This document shows positions 1-5,431 of a stretch of DNA of 7,818 nt, one piece after another. The stretch is from Thermoplasmata archaeon. Its GTDB lineage: Archaea > Thermoplasmatota > E2 > UBA202 > JdFR-43. Every line of letters starts with the position of its first letter. The stretch's first letter is position 1. Below the pieces are notes generated by a model. The model made no database searches. It was not told the origin of the DNA and was given only the letters and a program-made list of their open reading frames with translations. The translations under genes were made by a program, and so were the position numbers. Location: positions 1 through 7,818 of the forward strand of contig QMSU01000041.1 in assembly GCA_003650975.1 (NCBI GenBank), given 5' to 3'.

Positions 1-279
1 CAGAAGGTGGAGGTGAAGATAGATGCCGGTGCGTGGAAAGCAGTTGAAGGCACCGAATGTTGGAGTTATCAATGGAATACTGGCGAATATGCAAATGGTC
101 CTCACACCATATATGCACGCTCATATGATGGCGATGAATACAGCAGCGTTTCCTCCGTGCAGGTGGTGGTGCAGAACGAGGAAGAAGGAGGCGGGTTTCC
201 CCTCTTCACCGTACTCATTGGAGCGGCATGTATTCTGGCAGTGGCAGCGGCCATTTTCATATACATGAGGAGGAGGTAG
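1..279 (+). CDS. C-terminal part of an Ig-like-repeat surface protein with a C-terminal membrane anchor (5' end outside window)
   Basis: The frame is open from the first base, so the 92 visible residues are the tail of a longer protein. GTG at position 7 is probably an internal valine. Residues about 1-60 form a beta-rich module with the pattern VxVKIDAGAW, then a WSYQWNTGEYANGPHTIYAR-like core and SVQVVVQN. This is the layout of Ig-like repeats that occur in tandem in large archaeal exported proteins. An acidic/glycine linker (NEEEGGG) follows, then about 24 hydrophobic residues (FPLFTVLIGAAC through IYM) and a terminal RRR before TAG. The basic end implies a cytoplasmic C-terminus and an extracellular Ig module. 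The Gly-rich motif, helix and Arg cluster also resemble tripartite cell-surface sorting tails, but the known PGF motif is absent. The next gene begins 47 nt downstream on the same strand, so cotranscription is likely. Binding partner and full length are unknown. Confidence 0.8.
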   Translation, partial: QKVEVKIDAGAWKAVEGTECWSYQWNTGEYANGPHTIYARSYDGDEYSSVSSVQVVVQNEEEGGGFPLFTVLIGAACILAVAAAIFIYMRRR

Positions 280-310
280 CATGCCTCAAAATATCGTAAA
301 GTTATTTAAG

Positions 311-317
311 AGGGGGG
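311..317 (+). promoter_or_regulatory. Purine-rich ribosome binding site for the 327-1556 gene
   Basis: AGGGGGG lies 9 nt upstream of the ATG at 327 (a second ATG follows at 330). It can pair with the archaeal anti-Shine-Dalgarno CCUCC with G-U wobble, and it supports the start chosen for the gene. A TATA-like TTATTTAA lies at 302-309, but it would place initiation on or past the ATG, so I do not call it a promoter. Confidence 0.5.
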
Positions 318-326
318 AATTCATAT

Positions 327-1556
327 ATGATGAACAGTAAGGGACAAGTAGGGGTTATTGTGGCAATACTTGTGATTACGGTAATGGTGACCGTGCTCAT
401 CACCGTGCAGGTGTACTACGTTCCGCAATGGATGAAGGGAAGGGAATCGGAGCATATGGATATGGTGACAAATCAGTTTGCGGGGTTGAAGTATTCTCTT
501 GACCTTCTGGCAATGGAACAGAGCTCCTCGGCACTGATGAATTCCATCACTCTCGGGAGCAAAGAATTGCCCTATTTTGTCTCCTCACGCGCTTTTGGCT
601 CACTGCAGATTATTTCTTCAGATGACAGCAATTTCAGTGTGAGTGTCACGGGAAGCGGCATGGTGTCCCAATCATACACGAACTCCAGCTTTACCTCAGA
701 TGAGGTGAATAACGTGCTCTCCGTCAGCTCCTTTGAGCTGGTTATCGAAACACTGGAGGATGGGGATACCTATAACGCAACACTTTCCGACAATGCCACC
801 ACCAATGCATCTGTTTCAGCGGTGGTGTGGCAGAGTGGCATTGGTTACCAGATAAACCTTACCATTACAAGCGGTGTGCAGGAGCTGTTTGACCAGCCTG
901 TGGCGGTGGCTCTTCCCAGCGGCACAAGCTATACCATAAACCTGCTCAATGATGATTACAAACTCTCCACCGATATCCTTTCATCAATTTCCACTCCATT
1001 TAATGTCTCATTTGCGGCGTCGTCGCCCACACACGGACATTTTCAGATAGAAGGCAACTATTATACGAGCGCAACCATCAGCTACTCGTCAGAGTTTGGA
1101 ACAATACAGTACACTGCCAATAATGCCTATTTTGTGGATCAGGATTACATTTACGAGGGAGGGGCGGTGGTGATAAGCCAGTCAACCGGCAATTCCCTGT
1201 TGTACCCTCCGACTATTTCTGTTTCAAATGTCACCAAAATCCTCAACATGACGGTGATTGACATCACTGGCGTGGCGGGAAAAACGGGAGTGAGCGGCTA
1301 CGGCACCTATTCCATCAGGAGTACCTTTTTAAGTTCAAGTACCTACCAGTGCTATGGCGACACCCTCACCATAAACATCACCACCGATTACCCGAATGCC
1401 TGGGGCACCTACCTCAACAACACGCTGGGGGGAAATGGCATCGAAAATGCAGTGACCACAGGAAGCAACTATGTGAGCATTTCGTTGAGTGCCTTTGAGT
1501 TCACGCTCAGTAAAGTGGTGCTGCAGGCCCAGGTGGGCCCCGGATGGATCACGTAA
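327..1556 (+). CDS. Exported pilin-like, sequon-rich surface protein of unknown function (409 aa)
   Basis: The N-terminus is short and basic (MMNSKG), followed by [22 protein letters not shown], one hydrophobic helix at residues about 8-28. K5-G6 before Q7 fits the general pattern of archaeal class III (prepilin-type) signal peptides, with possible cleavage after G6. The glutamate usual at mature position 5 is absent, and 409 residues is long for a pilin. The rest (about 45-409) is Ser/Thr/Asn-rich and mostly predicted beta structure by eye. It carries 11 N-X-S/T sequons (N102, N119, N150, N156, N160, N177, N226, N301, N307, N350, N364), consistent with an extracellular glycoprotein. There is no second membrane helix and no enzyme motif. 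The segment after the helix ([19 protein letters not shown]) and the C-terminal GPGW recall uncharacterised archaeal pilin-like proteins; this is from memory, without a search. The gene has its own ribosome site, follows another surface-protein gene, and overlaps the 3' end of lonB by 8 nt tail to tail. Confidence 0.85.
   Translation: MMNSKGQVGVIVAILVITVMVTVLITVQVYYVPQWMKGRESEHMDMVTNQFAGLKYSLDLLAMEQSSSALMNSITLGSKELPYFVSSRAFGSLQIISSDDSNFSVSVTGSGMVSQSYTNSSFTSDEVNNVLSVSSFELVIETLEDGDTYNATLSDNATTNASVSAVVWQSGIGYQINLTITSGVQELFDQPVAVALPSGTSYTINLLNDDYKLSTDILSSISTPFNVSFAASSPTHGHFQIEGNYYTSATISYSSEFGTIQYTANNAYFVDQDYIYEGGAVVISQSTGNSLLYPPTISVSNVTKILNMTVIDITGVAGKTGVSGYGTYSIRSTFLSSSTYQCYGDTLTINITTDYPNAWGTYLNNTLGGNGIENAVTTGSNYVSISLSAFEFTLSKVVLQAQVGPGWIT
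1526..1539. other. GC-rich perfect hairpin at the convergent gene ends
   Basis: GGCCC (1526-1530), a four-base loop AGGT, then GGGCC (1535-1539) form a perfect 5-bp all-GC stem. It lies 9 nt beyond the lonB stop on the minus strand and inside the last codons of the converging plus-strand gene. Neither side is followed by the T-tract usual in archaeal termination, so its role as a transcript-end element for lonB is a guess. It may simply reflect the codons for the A-Q-V-G-P stretch. Confidence 0.3.
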
Positions 1557-3459
1557 CCATTTCCTCGAGAACATTCAACCTTTTCAACAGCCGTTTCTTC
1601 CCTGCCCCGCTCACGAGAGCGTGTTCCAGCACTTCATTGAGGGTTGCCACGGGGATTATCTCCACCTTGTCCTGATATTCTTCCTCCACCAGCACATCAC
1701 GGAGATTTGCCTTTGGAATGAGAACCTTTTTTATGCCCGCATTTGCCGCCGCCTCAATTTTTGCGGTGACACCGCCCACGGGCAATACCGTACCGTGAAT
1801 GCTCAGTGAGCCCGTCATGGCCACATCCTGAAGCACCGGCGAGCGTTCCATTGCCGAAATGACCGCCGTGGCGACTGATATGGACGCCGAGTCTCCCTCA
1901 ACTCCCTCGTAGGTGCCGATGAACTGAATGTGGATATCCTTGTCGGAGATATCCTCACCGATATATTTTTTGATGATTGCCGACACATTCTTGACGGCCT
2001 CCCGTGCAATCACACCGAGCTTTCCGGTGGCAATGATTTTTCCCTCTGCCTTGGAGCCGGCAGGAGTCACCTCGGCCACAATGGGAAGAATAAGACCAGA
2101 ATATTCACTGAGCGAGGGGTCGGCGGACATGACCGCAAGGCCGTTCACCGTACCCACCTTTGCACCCTCCACGTCAAAATATTTGTAGGTCTTTTTCTTG
2201 TCAATGTACACATCCGCCACCTGCTGTTCAAGGCTTCTCGCAATCTTTTTTGCCCTCAACACGTGTTCGGATGTCACCACATCCTTTCCCTCGGTTTTGG
2301 CAAGGTCCCCGGCAACCCGCACAAGCCCTCCGAGTTCCCGAAGGCGGAGTGAGAGTTTTCCCTTCTGCCCTGCCCTTCGCTGGGCCTCCCGTATCACCTC
2401 GGCCACTGCCGCACGGTCAAAATGGGGTATCTTTTTGTCCTTCACCACCTCCTGCGCCACGAATCGGATGAGCTTTTTCCTGTTTTCCTCGTTGTCATCC
2501 ATCTTGTTGTTCATGTACACCTCGTAGCCGTAGCCCCGTATCCTGCTCCTGAGCGCAGGATGCATGCCGGCCACCGCATCAAGGTTTCCCGCGCAGACGA
2601 GAATGAAATCGCACGGCACCGGTTCAGTCTTCACCATGGCACCGGCGCTTCGCTCCGACTGTCCCGTGATGGAGAATTTCTTCTCCTGTATGGCAGTGAG
2701 CAGATGCTGCTGCGAGGGAAGGCTGAGGGTGTTGATTTCATCAATATAGAGCACTCCCTTGTGGGCCCGGTGGATGGCCCCCGCCTCCACCCTGAGATGC
2801 GCCGGTGTTTCCAGGCCGCCTGCCTGAAACGGGTCATGGCGGACATCGCCAAGGAGCGCACCTGAATGGGCAGCGGTGGCATCGATAAAAGGAGGAGATT
2901 CACTGGAGTCGTGGGAGACCAGCAGCTTCGGGATGTTTGCCTCTTCCTTCCGCTGCAGCATGCTTCCCCTGCCTGCAATGAGGTATATCATGGCGCCAGC
3001 GATGAGGCCGAACAGGGCAAGCATCAAATCTCCGGTGAGCACCGCACCCATTATGGAAATCATCACAATGAATGCAACGATGGTCATGATGAGCTGGGAC
3101 TGTTGCTGCTCTCTCTTGCGAGCCTCCATCTTCATTTTTTCAACAATTTCCTTTCCCTTGCCCGAGGGAACAACCCGAATCCTTGGGGTGTTGGGGTCAT
3201 CAGCGTTGGGATACACCAGTATGTCTTCCAGCTCCTCGGTCGGCAAAAATTCGGTCATGGCACGTGCAATCATTGACTTGCCCGTACCGGGATCACCGAT
3301 GAGCATGACATGGCGTTTCTGTTTTGCTGCTTGGCTCACCACCTCAACCGCACTGTCCTGACCTATCACCTGGTCAATGAGCAGCTTGGGAGTTTCAACA
3401 CTTGCGGTGGTTTCAAAATCCTGCTTTTCCATCCATTCGTCTATGCTCGGCACGCTCAC
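1549..3459 (-). CDS. lonB: Membrane-anchored archaeal ATP-dependent Lon protease (LonB type)
   Basis: This is a 636-residue AAA+ protease that unfolds and degrades damaged or regulatory proteins at the cytoplasmic face of the membrane. Walker A is GDPGTGKS at 55-62. Two adjacent transmembrane helices (about 122-141 and 143-162) are inserted between Walker A and Walker B, the hallmark of archaeal LonB. Walker B is GVLYIDEI (235-242), sensor-1 Asn is N292 (CAGN), candidate arginine fingers are R304/R306, and sensor-2 arginines lie in [13 protein letters not shown] near 372. The C-terminal protease domain has the catalytic Ser in EGDSAS (S524) and Lys in GGVTAK (K567). The 43-residue Ser-Lys spacing matches what I recall for Archaeoglobus LonB, as does the overall length. 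There is no large N-terminal substrate domain, as expected for LonB. The start is GTG at 3459-3457; another GTG lies two codons in. A TATA box about 26 nt upstream implies leaderless translation. The gene is convergent with the pilin-like gene and divergent from the Vps62-like gene. Confidence 0.97.
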   Translation of the reverse strand: MSVPSIDEWMEKQDFETTASVETPKLLIDQVIGQDSAVEVVSQAAKQKRHVMLIGDPGTGKSMIARAMTEFLPTEELEDILVYPNADDPNTPRIRVVPSGKGKEIVEKMKMEARKREQQQSQLIMTIVAFIVMISIMGAVLTGDLMLALFGLIAGAMIYLIAGRGSMLQRKEEANIPKLLVSHDSSESPPFIDATAAHSGALLGDVRHDPFQAGGLETPAHLRVEAGAIHRAHKGVLYIDEINTLSLPSQQHLLTAIQEKKFSITGQSERSAGAMVKTEPVPCDFILVCAGNLDAVAGMHPALRSRIRGYGYEVYMNNKMDDNEENRKKLIRFVAQEVVKDKKIPHFDRAAVAEVIREAQRRAGQKGKLSLRLRELGGLVRVAGDLAKTEGKDVVTSEHVLRAKKIARSLEQQVADVYIDKKKTYKYFDVEGAKVGTVNGLAVMSADPSLSEYSGLILPIVAEVTPAGSKAEGKIIATGKLGVIAREAVKNVSAIIKKYIGEDISDKDIHIQFIGTYEGVEGDSASISVATAVISAMERSPVLQDVAMTGSLSIHGTVLPVGGVTAKIEAAANAGIKKVLIPKANLRDVLVEEEYQDKVEIIPVATLNEVLEHALVSGAGKKRLLKRLNVLEEMVT

Positions 3460-3478
3460 GTTGCCTTATAAAAGCATG

Positions 3479-3489
3479 TTTTATATAAC
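3479..3489 (-). promoter_or_regulatory. TATA box for lonB, placed for a leaderless transcript
   Basis: On the minus strand this reads GTTATATAAAA. Its centre (near 3485) is about 26 nt from the lonB GTG at 3459, the usual archaeal TATA-to-start-site distance, so the transcript should begin at or very near the start codon. No Shine-Dalgarno is visible between box and GTG, which agrees. A second AT-rich element, CTTTTATAAGG on the minus strand (3465-3475), lies too close to the GTG to be the TATA box for this start. It could be an operator over the initiation region, but nothing proves it. Confidence 0.6.
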
Positions 3490-3601
3490 GTTTTTTATCA
3501 CCGATTTCTTAATGTCTGTTTCCATCCATATTCCTTTTTGATGAACTCATCATTAGAATATATTGCCCTCTTTTATCCTCATCGTGTCAAAAATAGCAAT
3601 A

Positions 3602-3609
3602 TTTTAATA
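3602..3609 (+). promoter_or_regulatory. Candidate TATA box for the Vps62-like gene
   Basis: TTTTAATA, centred near 3606, predicts transcription starting around 3631, giving a leader of about 9 nt that begins with the GGTGA ribosome site. A run of seven T (3621-3627) lies between box and predicted start. An alternative AATATATT near 3557-3564 would give a leader of roughly 50 nt. The choice between them is uncertain. Confidence 0.35.
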
Positions 3610-3628
3610 GGAAACGATGGTTTTTTTC

Positions 3629-3635
3629 AGGGTGA
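3629..3635 (+). promoter_or_regulatory. Ribosome binding site that decides the start at 3640
   Basis: AGGGTGA contains GGTGA, complementary to the UCACC of the 16S rRNA 3' end, 4 nt before the ATG at 3640. The in-frame ATG at 3538 has no such site, and using it would put 34 extra residues in front of a clear signal peptide. Confidence 0.6.
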
Positions 3636-3639
3636 ATGG

Positions 3640-5349
3640 ATGTCAATAAAGAGGCGAGAGAGATATGTTTTTGTGTTTATGGTGGTGGCGTGTTTACTGT
3701 TGACCACTCATATGGTAAATGCCACTGACAGTGATGGGGATGGCATTGATGACGCAACCGAACAGACGCTTGCGGAAACGTATGCCCCCGTACTGTATTT
3801 TGAAAAAAATGAGAAGGTTTTCCCCGTTGCAATCGAATATCACGTATCCAATTCCAATCTCAATAAAAGTGAGGGAGGCATACCGGTGCTCATCGACGTA
3901 AACCCCTCCGTTGAGGAACTGTCAGATTATACAGACATCAGTGAAAACTATTACCTTGACAACAGGAAGGGAACAATAGAGGATGACGGAATAATCAACG
4001 ACTACCGGGAAAATATGGCAACACTGGGCTACACCGTCTATGTCCACATATTCGAAAAGAACGGAGAAACATTCATTCAGTACTGGTTGTTCTATGCCTT
4101 CAACCAGGGCACACTCAACACCCACGAGGGAGACTGGGAAATGGTGCAGGTGGTCCTGAATGAAACAGGAAGACCTGTTGAGGCAATGTACAGTCAGCAT
4201 GTGAGCGGGCAGCGGGCGCCATGGGGTGAAGTGCAGAAAAGCGGCGATCATCCAAAGGTGTATGTTGCCCGTGGGAGCCACGCAAACTATTTCCGCTACT
4301 ATCAGGGAAAGCTTGGTCTTGCAAGCGATTATGTGGGGAAAAATGGCAGGGTATTGAAACCTGATGCGTACACACTGGTTCTTCTGGGTGAACAGGGAAT
4401 CGGAAACCACATATCCCAGCAAAACTGGATTGATTTTGCCGGCAGATGGGGTGACTTTGGCGGTGAGGAAGACGAAGTGCGGGGAAAACGCGGGCCGTAC
4501 GGTCCTGCATACAGGGAAAATGGTGATATGTGGGCCGGTATGGAATGGGGAGAATCACTTCCCTCGCTGAATACCATGTGGCTCAGGGTTGAATGGTTCT
4601 TTTACCACTTCACCACTATATATCTTGCAATACTTGCGCTTTCCCTTGCAGGCATCATTTTTGCCATCTATCGAAAACATAAAAAAGATGAACTGAAAAA
4701 ACCGTTTCTGTATCTGTTGAAAATTGACGGCATCAACATGAGAAGCATCGGTAACATACTGGCGATCATCGGTATCATTGTGGCGATATCCGCCCTTTTC
4801 TATCAATGGTACGGTGTGGAGATTAACATCCCTGAAGGTTCATATAAAACGCCGGGACCCACCGAAATAATCACCATAGATGGAACACATGGAATACAGA
4901 TAAATCTGCTCGAGGAGGGCAAGGGAATGATACAGGCGGGCGCCTTTCCCATTGCCTTCTCGCTCCTTGTCGGTGCGGCAATCATTTTCTTCATATTGGG
5001 GACAATAGGGCTGGAGAGGAACAAAGCATGGAAAAAGTACATGATGAGGGGAGTCAAGTTTTTGGTTCCGGTGGTGCTCATCATCGTTGCGGTGATGTCC
5101 TTTGGGATGCTTGCGTTCCAGCTGAATGAAACCGGCGCATCTGCAGAGGCAAAGGAAGATGCCGTGGAGATAATAAACACCATTTCTTCGCATCCGTTCG
5201 GTGGTGACACCGCCCTTTCACTACCTGATTACGGTGATGTTCAGGTCACATGGGGAATGGGGCCCGGTGCATATCTGCTCATTCTCTCAGGGATTCTTCT
5301 GATTGTTTCGGGAGCGCTCCATCTTATGGCAGTGAAGGAAAGGGAGTGA
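3640..5349 (+). CDS. Exported Vps62-like domain protein with a five-helix membrane region
   Basis: The product has 569 residues from ATG 3640. Residues 1-28 form a Sec signal peptide: basic MSIKRRER, a hydrophobic core VFVFMVVACLLL, and likely cleavage after VNA (A28). DSDGDGIDD (30-38) follows at once, a calcium-loop motif like those of thrombospondin type 3 repeats. Residues about 45-300 resemble the Vps62 family: YAPVLYFEKNEKVFPV near the start, HEGDWE at 162-167, and VARGSHANYF ending at 218. H162, D165, W166, E167 and H214 are the probable conserved site. Membrane helices lie at about 326-344, 370-387, 436-457, 474-494 and 544-563. Basic loops (RKHKK, RNKAWKK) fall where the positive-inside rule places the cytoplasm, leaving the Vps62-like domain and two 45-50-residue loops outside. 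Function is unknown: the family is named after a yeast vacuolar sorting gene, but no activity can be inferred here. The gene is divergent from lonB and followed by smc. Family assignment is from remembered motifs. Confidence 0.85.
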   Translation: MSIKRRERYVFVFMVVACLLLTTHMVNATDSDGDGIDDATEQTLAETYAPVLYFEKNEKVFPVAIEYHVSNSNLNKSEGGIPVLIDVNPSVEELSDYTDISENYYLDNRKGTIEDDGIINDYRENMATLGYTVYVHIFEKNGETFIQYWLFYAFNQGTLNTHEGDWEMVQVVLNETGRPVEAMYSQHVSGQRAPWGEVQKSGDHPKVYVARGSHANYFRYYQGKLGLASDYVGKNGRVLKPDAYTLVLLGEQGIGNHISQQNWIDFAGRWGDFGGEEDEVRGKRGPYGPAYRENGDMWAGMEWGESLPSLNTMWLRVEWFFYHFTTIYLAILALSLAGIIFAIYRKHKKDELKKPFLYLLKIDGINMRSIGNILAIIGIIVAISALFYQWYGVEINIPEGSYKTPGPTEIITIDGTHGIQINLLEEGKGMIQAGAFPIAFSLLVGAAIIFFILGTIGLERNKAWKKYMMRGVKFLVPVVLIIVAVMSFGMLAFQLNETGASAEAKEDAVEIINTISSHPFGGDTALSLPDYGDVQVTWGMGPGAYLLILSGILLIVSGALHLMAVKERE

Positions 5350-5367
5350 TGGCAAACGGCGTTAGCC

Positions 5368-5397
5368 GATTCTGATGCCCCGCCAAAATCAGTAATC
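5368..5397 (+). other. Imperfect stem-loop between the Vps62-like gene and smc
   Basis: GATTCTGAT (5368-5376) pairs with ATCAG (5388-5392) and AATC (5394-5397), giving a 9-bp stem with one bulged T at 5393 and an 11-base loop. It starts 18 nt after the stop of the upstream gene and its 3' arm ends directly at the smc TATA-like box, covering the position of the BRE. It could help end the upstream transcript or act as a binding site for a regulator of smc. No T-tract follows immediately. A smaller 4-bp hairpin, CGGC-GTTA-GCCG, precedes it at 5357-5368. Confidence 0.4.
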
Positions 5398-5404
5398 TTA
5401 AATA
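5398..5404 (+). promoter_or_regulatory. TATA-like box for smc
   Basis: TTAAATA centred at 5401 predicts initiation near 5427, about 5 nt before the smc ATG at 5432, so the transcript would be nearly leaderless. The bases before the ATG (GGGGTGGG) are G-rich but too close to it to form a standard ribosome site, which fits this reading. Confidence 0.5.
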
Positions 5405-5431
5405 CTTCTCTTTATTTGGGTATGGGGTGGG

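Noticed and set aside
1..13. A 13-nt identical stretch at both window ends (1-13 and 7721-7733)
   Set aside because: It lies in coding sequence in both places, is purine-rich and short, and is best explained by chance.
281..340. A 19-codon ORF (MPQNIVKLFK start) between the first two genes
   Set aside because: The AGGAGGT before it is only 3 nt from the ATG and belongs to the end of the preceding gene. It overlaps the next start and shows no independent support, though a leader-peptide role cannot be excluded.
1670..1806. Possible mutation of the Lon active site
   Set aside because: Both catalytic residues (S524, K567) are present with normal spacing, so the protease should be active.
1928..2865. 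Several plus-strand open frames of 86-147 codons
   Set aside because: They are shadows of lonB on the opposite strand, with no ribosome sites and no recognisable protein features.
3538..3639. An in-frame ATG at 3538 as the start of the Vps62-like gene
   Set aside because: It has no ribosome site, lies in AT-rich intergenic-like sequence, and would add 34 residues ahead of a well-formed signal peptide.
4115..4577. Minus-strand open frames of 82-166 codons within the Vps62-like gene
   Set aside because: They are antisense shadows with unnatural composition; the plus-strand frame has signal peptide, motifs and helices.
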